Source of the DNA: Mucilaginibacter sp. UR6-11
GTDB taxonomy: Bacteria; Bacteroidota; Bacteroidia; Sphingobacteriales; Sphingobacteriaceae
Assembly: GCF_020880695.1 (NCBI RefSeq)
Contig: NZ_JAJIWO010000011.1
Span: forward strand, 62,001 to 126,000
Direction: 5' to 3'
DNA: 64,000 nucleotides
Within the stretch, counting starts at the first letter, position 1. Each line of letters opens with the position of its first letter. Shown here piece after piece: positions 16,576-23,975 of the stretch. Position numbers and translations under genes: made by a program. Below the pieces are notes generated by a model, which had not been told where the DNA came from, did no database searches, and was given only the letters and a program-made list of their open reading frames with translations.

Positions 16576-17490
16576 ATGAAAAAACACATCGCACTATTAG
16601 CCTTGCTGGCAGTAACAATGGGAGCAAGAGCGCAGCAAAAATCAGCGGCAGATTCTTTAATGAACGCTATGAATGCAAACGAAAAACCGGTACCGGTCAC
16701 TATATTTAAATCAAGCCGGTTAGTATTGGCCCAAACTACCGAGACGGTTAAAAAGAACGAGCTAAACTTCCAGATCATTCACCGCTTTGGCGACATCGCC
16801 GGCAGCAACGGCGGCGGCCAAACCGCATTTGGTATTGACCGGGTTAACGATGTTTTCTTTGGATTTGAATACGGGGTTAGCGATAATTTTAACATTGATC
16901 TGGGCCGCAGCACTATTGGCCAATTGGTGCAGTTAGAGGCAAAATGGGCAGTGATGCATCAAACATCTGATAATGCTTCGCCATTTGCAGTAACCCTGGT
17001 TGGCGAAGCCGGGGCAAAGCCTTATCAAACAGCAACCTTTCCTACATTTAGCAGCCGGTTGTCTTATTTAGGGCAGGTTATCATTGCGCGTAAGTTTTCG
17101 TCTGATATTTCTTTGCAGGTATCGCCAACTTATGTGCGTGATAATACACCGTTCCCGCTATTGCCGGGCAACGAGCAATCTTTTTTTGCGATGCAGGCTT
17201 CGGCACGCATTAAATTAACCAATCACTCCGGTTTGATATTTGATTACGCCCATCCCTTTTCAAATTTCAGGAAAAACACCGACACTTTTGAAGACCCGAT
17301 AGGCTTTGGCTACGAGGTTGAAACAGGTGGTCACGTTTTTACAGTAAATATCACCAATACTAACTCGGTATCTGAAATGAATATGCTAAGCAACTCGCAG
17401 CAGCGTTTTTCAAAAGGTCAATACCGCATAGGTTTTACTATATCCAGAATGTTTGATTTTAACCCAAAGGTTAAAAAAGAGAAATACTAA
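16576..17490 (+). CDS. DUF5777-like outer membrane beta-barrel protein
   Basis: A 304-residue protein with a clear signal peptide (MKKHIALLALLAVTMGARAQ). The mature part is rich in alternating strands with conserved-looking NELNFQIIHRFGDI and GIDRVNDVFFGFEYGVSDNF segments, the pattern I associate with DUF5777 barrels, which commonly accompany YceI and Rieske or cytochrome genes in Bacteroidota. The final strand ends close to the C-terminus, as expected for an outer membrane barrel. It follows yceI by 29 bp and precedes the Rieske gene by 29 bp. Function is unknown; a role with its operon partners is inferred. Confidence 0.75.
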   Translation: MKKHIALLALLAVTMGARAQQKSAADSLMNAMNANEKPVPVTIFKSSRLVLAQTTETVKKNELNFQIIHRFGDIAGSNGGGQTAFGIDRVNDVFFGFEYGVSDNFNIDLGRSTIGQLVQLEAKWAVMHQTSDNASPFAVTLVGEAGAKPYQTATFPTFSSRLSYLGQVIIARKFSSDISLQVSPTYVRDNTPFPLLPGNEQSFFAMQASARIKLTNHSGLIFDYAHPFSNFRKNTDTFEDPIGFGYEVETGGHVFTVNITNTNSVSEMNMLSNSQQRFSKGQYRIGFTISRMFDFNPKVKKEKY

Positions 17491-17519
17491 TAGTTATCCA
17501 ACAAAAGAGCGAAAAGATT

Positions 17520-17960
17520 ATGGAACGTGACGAATTTTTATCGAAACTGGGCATAGGCGCCCTTGCCGCCTGTATGGGCTGCAGCCTGATAGCCTGCAGC
17601 AAAAGTGGTGATGCAAATCCTTCAGGCGGCAATAATACCACAACCCCGCCTGTGGGTACAACATTTTCTATCGACCTGAATTCGACACTTACTTCGGTGG
17701 GCGACTCGAAAGTAAGCAATGGAATTATACTGGTAAGAATTGCCGCCGGTAATGCCGCTAGCTCATTTACAGCCGTACAGGTAGCTTGTACCCATGAAGG
17801 CACCGCTATTAATTATAACAATAACCAGGGCCTGTTTATTTGCCCGCTGCATGGCAGTGAGTTTAGCAAGAGCGGCGCGTTGATACAGGGCCCGGCAACC
17901 ACATCATTAAAGCAATATACGGTTGCAGTTACCGGCAGTACTTTAACGGTGACCGTATAA
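17520..17960 (+). CDS. Exported Rieske [2Fe-2S] protein
   Basis: A 146-residue protein with one Rieske domain. The two cluster-binding motifs are CTHEG (about residues 91-95) and CPLHGS (about 110-115), giving the required two Cys and two His. The N-terminus MERDEFLSKLGIGALAA is hydrophobic and followed by an SLIAC lipobox-like site near C26, so it is probably a lipoprotein anchored in the inner or outer membrane. It is the last gene of the ECF operon and presumably transfers electrons in the periplasm, perhaps with the YceI-bound ligand. It is not part of a bc1-type gene set here. Confidence 0.88.
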   Translation: MERDEFLSKLGIGALAACMGCSLIACSKSGDANPSGGNNTTTPPVGTTFSIDLNSTLTSVGDSKVSNGIILVRIAAGNAASSFTAVQVACTHEGTAINYNNNQGLFICPLHGSEFSKSGALIQGPATTSLKQYTVAVTGSTLTVTV

Positions 17961-17963
17961 CAA

Positions 17964-18046
17964 CTGAACCATGATATTCCGGATTAATAGATTAGCTGAT
18001 TGTGGTATAATCATAAAAATCCTAGAACCCTGAAGTCATGGTTCAG
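17964..18046. repeat. Dispersed palindromic repeat overlapping an esterase stop codon
   Basis: The 11-bp arms CTGAACCATGA (17964-17974) and TCATGGTTCAG (18036-18046) are perfect inverted repeats, with further imperfect complementarity inside (TTCCGG against the corresponding CCTGAA region, and AT-rich GATTAAT/ATAATCATAAAAATCC segments). This layout resembles a repeat family I remember from many Bacteroidota genomes, with ends reading TCATGGTTCAGAC. The right arm forms the last codons and stop of the downstream minus-strand esterase. It also lies between two convergent genes, so it may double as a terminator. Confidence 0.6.
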
Positions 18047-18599
18047 ACAATAACCCCTTTATAACCGGCCAAACATTTTCGGCTATAACTTTGTAGCCTT
18101 CGGCAGATGGGTGCAAGCCGTCTGCCAGATTTAAATGTTGTTTATCCGCTACACCATCTAAAAAGAAGGGTACAAAGGCCAGGTTGTTTTTGTCTGCTAT
18201 GGCGCCAAACAGGTTTCTAAATTCAACGGCCCTGTTGCCGGGTATAAAAACCGGCAGTTGCATACCCATAAGGGCAATCTTTACGTTTGGGAACTTAGTC
18301 TTTACTTTGTCAATGATCTGCTGCAAATTTTGCTGTATGGTAGTAACGGGCACATTACGTATAGCATCATTAATGCCAAGCTCCAGCACAAGCACGGCAA
18401 CGGGCCTGCTTAGCCAATAGTCAAGCCGGCTTAAACCCCCGCGTGTGGTGTCGCCGCTTAGCCCGGCGTTTATTACTTTGTAATTTAATTCCAGTTCATC
18501 TATTTTATGCTGGATCAGCGCCGGGAACGAATCAACATCCGCATTGGCAAGGCCATAGCCGGCAGTAAGGCTGTCTCCAAAAAATAATATGTTTTTCAT
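18036..18599 (-). CDS. SGNH/GDSL arylesterase (TesA-like)
   Basis: A 187-residue SGNH hydrolase. Block I FFGDSLTAGYG holds the nucleophile (S9), block II a GLSGDTTRGG glycine, block III the GIND asparagine, and block V DGLHPSAEGY the Asp/His pair, so the active site is complete. Homologues hydrolyse short-chain esters, acyl-CoA thioesters or lysophospholipids. No signal peptide is evident because the catalytic block begins at residue 5; TesA orthologues often have one, so this form is presumably cytosolic. The last six residues and the TGA stop lie in a dispersed palindromic repeat, suggesting the natural C-terminus has been replaced. Confidence 0.88.
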   Translation of the reverse strand: MKNILFFGDSLTAGYGLANADVDSFPALIQHKIDELELNYKVINAGLSGDTTRGGLSRLDYWLSRPVAVLVLELGINDAIRNVPVTTIQQNLQQIIDKVKTKFPNVKIALMGMQLPVFIPGNRAVEFRNLFGAIADKNNLAFVPFFLDGVADKQHLNLADGLHPSAEGYKVIAENVWPVIKGLLSEP

Positions 18600-18670
18600 A
18601 AAGCTACAATAGCTTAAGGGCGCTATTTGTTTATTAGTGAGGATATTTTTAACGCTATCAAAAGAATTGG

Positions 18671-18678
18671 TACCTTTG
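18671..18678 (+). promoter_or_regulatory. Candidate -7 element of the J-domain/KTSC gene
   Basis: TACCTTTG is an exact TAnnTTTG match, 77 bp upstream of the ATG at 18755. No clear TTTG -33 is present, only a TTTTT stretch at the right distance. Confidence 0.35.
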
Positions 18679-18754
18679 CAAAAATTATTTTCTTGAACGA
18701 TAAGTGCTTATTACTAATGCTTTCTGCTTCAATTACAAAATTATAATTTATAAG

Positions 18755-19204
18755 ATGAAAAAAATTGTTGATTACAGAAAGCTTTTGGGCGTTGCAGAAA
18801 ATGCTGAACTACAGGAATTAAAATCAGTTTACCGCGGATTGATGAAAACATGGCACCCTGACAAATTCCAGGACAGCGAAGAGCATAAGCTTCATGCCGA
18901 AGAAAAGAGCAAAACCATTATTGAAGCCTACCATTTTTTAGTGAGCATTGCGCCAGAGACGCGCGATCAGTCATTAACCGAATATACGGCCACTACCACC
19001 ACCGCCAGCATTACCGATTTTGAGTTTAAACAACAGGTGCTTAAAGTTGATTTTTCGGATGGTAACAGTTATGAATACTTTGATGTTCCGAGAGCGGTAT
19101 ATGTAAAACTGGTTAATGCCGACTCGCCCGGGCGGTTTGCGCGCCGGCACATTTATAACGAATTTGTGTACAGGAGTTTAAACAGGCTGGTTGCCACCAC
19201 GTAG
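18755..19204 (+). CDS. J-domain protein with C-terminal KTSC domain
   Basis: With the ATG at 18755 the protein has 149 residues. Residues 3-70 resemble a J domain (VDYRKLLGVAENAELQEL then HPD in KTWHPDKF), which would stimulate an Hsp70 ATPase; residues about 90-149 match a KTSC domain (VDFSDGNSYEYFDVP ... GRFARRHI). KTSC domains are small, of uncertain function, and often linked to nucleic-acid or chaperone modules. The longer reading from 18704 adds a 17-residue N-terminus unlike any J domain and is less likely. It stands alone between divergent and co-oriented neighbours. Confidence 0.8.
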   Translation: MKKIVDYRKLLGVAENAELQELKSVYRGLMKTWHPDKFQDSEEHKLHAEEKSKTIIEAYHFLVSIAPETRDQSLTEYTATTTTASITDFEFKQQVLKVDFSDGNSYEYFDVPRAVYVKLVNADSPGRFARRHIYNEFVYRSLNRLVATT

Positions 19205-19274
19205 ATTTTATAGTGTATTATTTACAATAACCGGCCGTAAAATCCGTTTTCTGAAGATACCATTAATCGCAATT

Positions 19275-19805
19275 ATGAAATTTCTAAGAACCCTTAACTT
19301 CTCTATTTTTATTTTATCGGCCGTTATAGCGCTGGATGCCTGTAAGGCAAAAAAACCGGTACAAACGCCGGTCGCACCCGTTGAAGAAACTACACCGCCG
19401 CCTGCCGCAGCTAAACCCGCACCTGCTGAAGAAGCTGCAAGGCCTGCACCTGCGCCTGTGGTGCAAGCGCCCGATTATAACTTCAGCAACATCCAGTTTG
19501 AGTTTAACTCCGGGATATTAAAGACAGCTTCATATCCAATTATGGACAGGGCCGCTGCCGAAATGAAAAAGGAGCCGTCTGTAAAATTTATACTTAATGG
19601 CCATGCATCGGCAGAAGGTACTGACGCGCATAATATGTCATTATCTGTTGAAAGGGCAACCGCCGTAAAAGCATATCTGGTAAACTCTGGCATTAGCGCT
19701 GATAACCTGGAGGTTAAAGGTTATGGCGATAAAAAACCTGTTGCTGATAACAGCAGCGAAGCCGGCCGCGCCAAAAACCGCCGTGTTGAGATAAAGAAAC
19801 TTTAA
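19275..19805 (+). CDS. OmpA family lipoprotein
   Basis: Using the ATG at 19275 gives a 176-residue lipoprotein: a hydrophobic leader, lipobox ALDAC with lipidated Cys near 23, a Pro/Ala/Glu-rich linker (about 27-70), and a C-terminal OmpA peptidoglycan-binding domain. The domain shows FEFNSGILK, the NGHASAEGTDAHNMSLSVER region and GYGDKKPVADN...GRAKNRRVEI, including the Asp and Arg that bind diaminopimelate. It would tether the outer membrane to peptidoglycan. The upstream start at 19191 overlaps the KTSC gene and lacks a lipoprotein leader. The linker is likely to span the periplasm. Confidence 0.88.
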   Translation: MKFLRTLNFSIFILSAVIALDACKAKKPVQTPVAPVEETTPPPAAAKPAPAEEAARPAPAPVVQAPDYNFSNIQFEFNSGILKTASYPIMDRAAAEMKKEPSVKFILNGHASAEGTDAHNMSLSVERATAVKAYLVNSGISADNLEVKGYGDKKPVADNSSEAGRAKNRRVEIKKL

Positions 19806-19878
19806 CCATTTACAAGATTGGTGCCGTTAACCTGTTGATATATAGGTGACTGTTAACAAATAAATCATAATAAGGTAA

Positions 19879-19939
19879 CGTTTTTATAGTTGCATATGTG
19901 CTATCTTTAGGATATGCATTAACCACTACTATAAAAACG
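19879..19939 (+). promoter_or_regulatory. Long leader hairpin abutting the YkuK-family start codon
   Basis: Two nested perfect inverted repeats: 12 bp (19879-19890 with 19928-19939) and, immediately inside on the left, 7 bp (19891-19897 with 19912-19918), leaving a 14-nt loop and a 9-nt bulge on the right. The structure ends 6 nt before the ATG at 19946, so it could occlude initiation, or its DNA form could be an operator. A TATCTTTA near-consensus -7 lies in the loop region, leaving both readings open. Confidence 0.5.
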
Positions 19940-19945
19940 CACTTT

Positions 19946-20419
19946 ATGACCTGGAGAAAGTTTAGCGGGGAGATTATCCAATCGCCCATTATCGAAGAAG
20001 TAGAATTAGCAATTGAACGGGAAACGCTGCTTGGAAACAAGCTCAAAGTTTGCATCGGGACCGACTCGCAGGTAAAAGGCGCCATTACTGATTTTGCGAC
20101 GGTCATTGTTTTTTTGCGCGAAGGGCGGGGCGGTTTTATGTTTATCCACCAGGAACGTACCTCTCAAAAAATGAGCATTAAGGAACGCATGCTTACCGAA
20201 GTGCAAAAATCAATAGATATTTCCTATAAACTATGCGATTTGCTTGATCTGTATGACGTGGATCTGGAAGTGCACGCGGATATCAATACCAACCCTATGT
20301 TTAAATCAAACCAGGCCCTGCACGAAGCTATGGGCTATATATTGAGCATGGGCTTTGTATTTAAAGCCAAACCAGAGGCTTTTGCCAGTTCATGCTGTGC
20401 CAATAAAATGGTGCAATAA
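19946..20419 (+). CDS. YkuK-family RNase H-like protein (DUF458)
   Basis: A 157-residue cytosolic protein of the DUF458/YkuK family, which adopts an RNase H-like fold. The conserved features are KVCIGTDSQVKG (about 30-41), the SIKERMLTEVQKSI helix, and LEVHADINTNPMFKSN containing the acidic residues expected of the fold's active site. Biochemical activity of the family is not established to my knowledge. I chose ATG 19946 because it begins the conserved TWRKFSGE segment; the earlier in-frame start at 19898 lies inside a long hairpin. The C-terminus carries two adjacent cysteines. Confidence 0.82.
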   Translation: MTWRKFSGEIIQSPIIEEVELAIERETLLGNKLKVCIGTDSQVKGAITDFATVIVFLREGRGGFMFIHQERTSQKMSIKERMLTEVQKSIDISYKLCDLLDLYDVDLEVHADINTNPMFKSNQALHEAMGYILSMGFVFKAKPEAFASSCCANKMVQ

Positions 20420-20482
20420 ACGCAGAATTAATTAAGCTGCCCCAAGCCGGGTACTTGGCTGAGTTTTTGCGCTGCTAAAAAC

Positions 20483-20962
20483 GTGAAAACATATCTATTT
20501 AAATTTGAACAGGACCTGCCCATCCCCCTGGCAGAAACCTGGGATTTTTTTACTTCGCCTTTAAATCTTGCTAAAATAACCCCGCCGCAAATGCGGTTTG
20601 AGGTTACCTCGCCTTATAACGCAAAAACCAAAGTGTATGAGGGGATGATCATTACCTACAAAATAACGCCGTTGCTGGGCATAAAGATGAACTGGATGAC
20701 CGAAATTACGCATGTAAAGGAATATGAATATTTTGTAGATGAACAGCGCTTTGGCCCTTACGCGCTGTGGCACCACGAGCACCATTTTAAAGAAATAAAA
20801 GGCGGTGTGCATATGACGGATATTCTTAACTATGCCGTCCCTTACGGTGTGCTGGGCCGCTTAAGTAATAAACTATTAGTTGGCAAAGAGATAAAGAAAA
20901 TATTTAAGCACCGCGAGAAAGCAATCAACGAGCTATTTGGCGTGTACAAAAAACCGGCGTAG
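20483..20962 (+). CDS. SRPBCC/START-like ligand-binding protein
   Basis: A 159-residue cytosolic protein with the SRPBCC signature: FKFEQDLPIPLAETWDFFTSPLNLAKITPP at the start, an EYEYFVDEQRFGPYALWHHEH core and a C-terminal helix ending KAINELFG. Proteins of this fold bind hydrophobic ligands; the branch with a WDFFTSPLNLAKITP start is often annotated as a cell-division inhibitor or cyclase/dehydrase-like, with little evidence. The start is GTG at 20483, with no nearby ATG. It converges with the TPR protein, 3 bp apart. Confidence 0.82.
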   Translation: MKTYLFKFEQDLPIPLAETWDFFTSPLNLAKITPPQMRFEVTSPYNAKTKVYEGMIITYKITPLLGIKMNWMTEITHVKEYEYFVDEQRFGPYALWHHEHHFKEIKGGVHMTDILNYAVPYGVLGRLSNKLLVGKEIKKIFKHREKAINELFGVYKKPA

Positions 20963-20965
20963 GCC

Positions 20966-23101
20966 TTATCTGCAATACCTCGCAACTGCCGCCTTACCCT
21001 CTTTCGAGCCGAGTGCTGCCGCGGTATTAAAATCCATACAGGCACCGGCTTTATCTATCTGGCTGATCTTTAACATTCCCCGTTTAATAAAAGAAACTGG
21101 ATTTTTAGGATTCAGGCTTATAGCCAGGTTATAGTCTTTCATGGCGCCGGCAGGGTTCCTTAAATTTAGTTCGGCATCGCCCCAAAGGTTATAATTATCC
21201 TCGTTTTTTGGGTCGAGCATTATAGCATAATCAAAATCTTCCTTTATGCGCTCGGCATCAGGTAAAAAACTTTTGGCATACCCGCGATAAGCAAACGCCT
21301 TAATATTATCCAGGTTTATAAATAGGGTACTGTTATAGTCGTCAACGGCGCCCTGGTAGTCTTTAAGGGCTAGTTTAACGCCGGCCCGTAAAAAATAAGC
21401 TTCATCATCATTGTCATTTATTTTGATGGCCCGGTTAATGTCTTCCAATGCCCCGTCGTAATCCCCAAGTGTAGTTTTGGCGTGACCACGGTTTTGATAC
21501 GCTTTAAATGATGCAGTATCCAGTTTTAGGGCTGCATTATAGTCATCCATGGCTGCTTGTACATCATTCAGGTTCTCGCGCGCTATGCCGCGTTCTACGC
21601 GCAGGCCGGCATTGTTAGGGTTTTGGGTAACCATGCCGTTAAATAACATAACTGCCTCGTTAAAAAACTTACCCCGCACCATTGACTGCCCAAGCCTTAT
21701 GAACAGATAATTGTCTTTCGGGTTAAGATCACCTATCTTTTTGAAATCCTGCAGTGCCCCGGTTCTGTCTCCTAATTTAAGGCGGATATCGCCGCGCTTT
21801 AAGTAATTTTCCGTACTGCGGGGGTTATTCGCTATGGCGTTGCTGTAGTCGGCCAGTGCGCCACTATAGTCTTTCGTCAAGGTCTTTATATCGCCGCGTA
21901 TGGAATAGGCGTAATCATTTTGCGAATTAATTTCAATAGCGATATTGATATCTTTAAGGGCGCCCGGGGTATCATTAAGCGTTAATTTTATTCGGGAGCG
22001 GGTTATAAAAGCATAGCTGTTTTTCGGGTCAAGTTCAATAGCCTGATCTGCATCGTCACCGGCCTCATCATATAGTTTGCTGTTGAGTTTAGCGTCTGCG
22101 CGGGCCTGGTAAGCTTCACTATTGTTGGGGGCCAGTTGTATAGCCTTGTCAAAATCAGCAATGGCCCCTTCCTTGTCATTCAGGTTGTTTTTAACAATGC
22201 CGTCATATAAGTACAGGTCGGCATTATTGGGTTCGGCCTTAATCCTGTCGCCAAAATAATCGAGCGCGGCTTTTTCATCGCCATTTTTTGCCAGTGCATT
22301 AGCCAGGTATTTATAAATGTTAGGTATTTTAGAGTTAATGGATATCGCCTTTTTATAATCCGCAATGGCGGTTGTATAGTCACCGATATTACCGTAGGTG
22401 TTTGCGCGGTAAAAAATTGCGTCAACATTCTTAGGATCCATGGCAATTGTCCGGGTATAGTCAGCAATGGCACCTTTAAAATCAGGGATATTGCCTTTGG
22501 CATTTGCACGGTAAAATATAATGTCCGGATTTCCGGGGTCAAGTTTAGCGGCGATATCGTAATCAGTAACGGCGCCTTTATTGTCGCCCAGGTTGGCTTT
22601 GGCAACGCCCCGGTACTCATATAAAGAGGGGTCATTGGGTGAGAGCTGCAAAGCCCTGCCGAAATCCTCTATAGCCCCTTTAAAATCTTTAAGGTTTGAT
22701 TTTGCATCGGCGCGATAATGATAAAGGATGGCATTCCTGGGGCTTATACTTAGCGCCTTTGTATAATCCGCGACTGCCTCTGCATAGTTTTTATTGGCAT
22801 TATAGCTGTTGCCACGATAGTAGTAGGCAAACATATTATTGGGGGAAGGATCCAGCTGGATAGACTTTGTAAAATCTTTTATGGCTGAATCATAGTCCTT
22901 CAGATTATTGTAAGCATTGGCCCGATAAAAATAGATTTTGGCATTGGTGCCATCCTGCGTTAGGGCTTTGGTAAAATCGGCAATGGCACCTTTATCATCT
23001 TTTGCCCCGGCTTTAGCATTGCCCTGCTGTATAAATGTTTCTGCAGATTGCGCCAGGCAGTAAAAAGGGAAGAGAAGGAAAATAAGCAATGATTTTACCA
23101 T
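20966..23101 (-). CDS. Secreted tetratricopeptide repeat protein (about 20 repeats)
   Basis: A 711-residue protein with a signal peptide ending near YCLAQ, followed by almost nothing but 34-residue TPR units of the GDYxGAIADYxKAIxLxPxN type. I estimate 19-20 copies, filling residues 25-700. Such a superhelix would extend over 10 nm and serve as a periplasmic or surface scaffold. ATG 23101 is preferred to the upstream GTG at 23113, which adds four residues before the signal peptide. It is the last gene of an operon with a beta-barrel protein, an AXE1-type esterase and an acyltransferase. The repeats are diverged at DNA level, so recent amplification is not indicated. Confidence 0.88.
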   Translation of the reverse strand: MVKSLLIFLLFPFYCLAQSAETFIQQGNAKAGAKDDKGAIADFTKALTQDGTNAKIYFYRANAYNNLKDYDSAIKDFTKSIQLDPSPNNMFAYYYRGNSYNANKNYAEAVADYTKALSISPRNAILYHYRADAKSNLKDFKGAIEDFGRALQLSPNDPSLYEYRGVAKANLGDNKGAVTDYDIAAKLDPGNPDIIFYRANAKGNIPDFKGAIADYTRTIAMDPKNVDAIFYRANTYGNIGDYTTAIADYKKAISINSKIPNIYKYLANALAKNGDEKAALDYFGDRIKAEPNNADLYLYDGIVKNNLNDKEGAIADFDKAIQLAPNNSEAYQARADAKLNSKLYDEAGDDADQAIELDPKNSYAFITRSRIKLTLNDTPGALKDINIAIEINSQNDYAYSIRGDIKTLTKDYSGALADYSNAIANNPRSTENYLKRGDIRLKLGDRTGALQDFKKIGDLNPKDNYLFIRLGQSMVRGKFFNEAVMLFNGMVTQNPNNAGLRVERGIARENLNDVQAAMDDYNAALKLDTASFKAYQNRGHAKTTLGDYDGALEDINRAIKINDNDDEAYFLRAGVKLALKDYQGAVDDYNSTLFINLDNIKAFAYRGYAKSFLPDAERIKEDFDYAIMLDPKNEDNYNLWGDAELNLRNPAGAMKDYNLAISLNPKNPVSFIKRGMLKISQIDKAGACMDFNTAAALGSKEGKAAVARYCR

Positions 23102-23112
23102 GTTCTTACACA

Positions 23113-23967
23113 CTAAAAAGGCCTTATAATTAATGATGCTGAAGCGCTTGATCCGTCGCCGGTATTGCGCCCGTTAATAAATGTACCTGCCGATAAAAAC
23201 AACGACAGGCGCTTGCTGAAGGCATAGCCATAGCTTAATGAAACCTGGTTAAAAGCAAAGTTTTTATTGCTGGCGATATGCGCCGGATCATAAGTGCTGC
23301 TAAGGCTGCTGGTGGAGTAAAAACCACCCGCCGAAAAGGACAGCTGGTGTTTGAACTTCTTGTCCAGCGTTAAGCCGAACGTGGCAGTGTACCTGTCCTG
23401 TAATGGCCCCGCTGTGCCAAAATATTGTCTTAAACCATTCTCTATCGTGAAATAATAATTTTTGCCCAAAACATGGCCGCTGCCGCCAAATGATGCTTTT
23501 AATTCTGCGCCTTTTTCGCCATAACCTAAATTAACGTTGTTGGTATATAACGGCATAATAAAGGTACCCTGTACAGAAAAATAATAGATATAGTTAATAT
23601 TGGCCACATAACATTTAAGGCCCACTTCAAGGTCTGTCAGTCCGTTGGTCTGGCTGTTATAGCCGCTGTTGTCGCGATAATTGTTCATTACAAACGGAAG
23701 GGTACCCACCACTGCGAAACGCTTGCTGATGCCATACTCTGTATATAATGAGTAGCTGACAGATTGAAACCGCCCGCCCGCAGCAAACGGATTACGTTTA
23801 CGCAAAGAATCCCATCCTTTGTTGGCAAAGAAATAATTTACAGACGGCGATAAAACTAAACTGCCCGGCCGCACCGGAAAAGCGCCGCCGTAACTATCAG
23901 GCTGCATTGTAAAAAAAAGTATTGTTGCCGTTACAAGAAATCTTAGCCGGCTTTTAGTAAATTTCAT
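23113..23967 (-). CDS. Secreted outer-membrane beta-barrel protein
   Basis: A 284-residue protein with signal peptide (about 1-27), then strand-rich sequence with alternating aromatic residues and a terminal strand ending LIIRPF, the C-terminal phenylalanine expected for BAM recognition. It resembles the transporter/MetA-pathway-phenol-type barrels often labelled transporter in Bacteroidota, for instance in the SLYTEYGISKRFAVVGTLPF region. Substrate unknown. It is cotranscribed with the TPR protein (11-bp gap) and the esterase (8-bp gap). Confidence 0.72.
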   Translation of the reverse strand: MKFTKSRLRFLVTATILFFTMQPDSYGGAFPVRPGSLVLSPSVNYFFANKGWDSLRKRNPFAAGGRFQSVSYSLYTEYGISKRFAVVGTLPFVMNNYRDNSGYNSQTNGLTDLEVGLKCYVANINYIYYFSVQGTFIMPLYTNNVNLGYGEKGAELKASFGGSGHVLGKNYYFTIENGLRQYFGTAGPLQDRYTATFGLTLDKKFKHQLSFSAGGFYSTSSLSSTYDPAHIASNKNFAFNQVSLSYGYAFSKRLSLFLSAGTFINGRNTGDGSSASASLIIRPF

Positions 23968-23975
23968 ATCATTCT

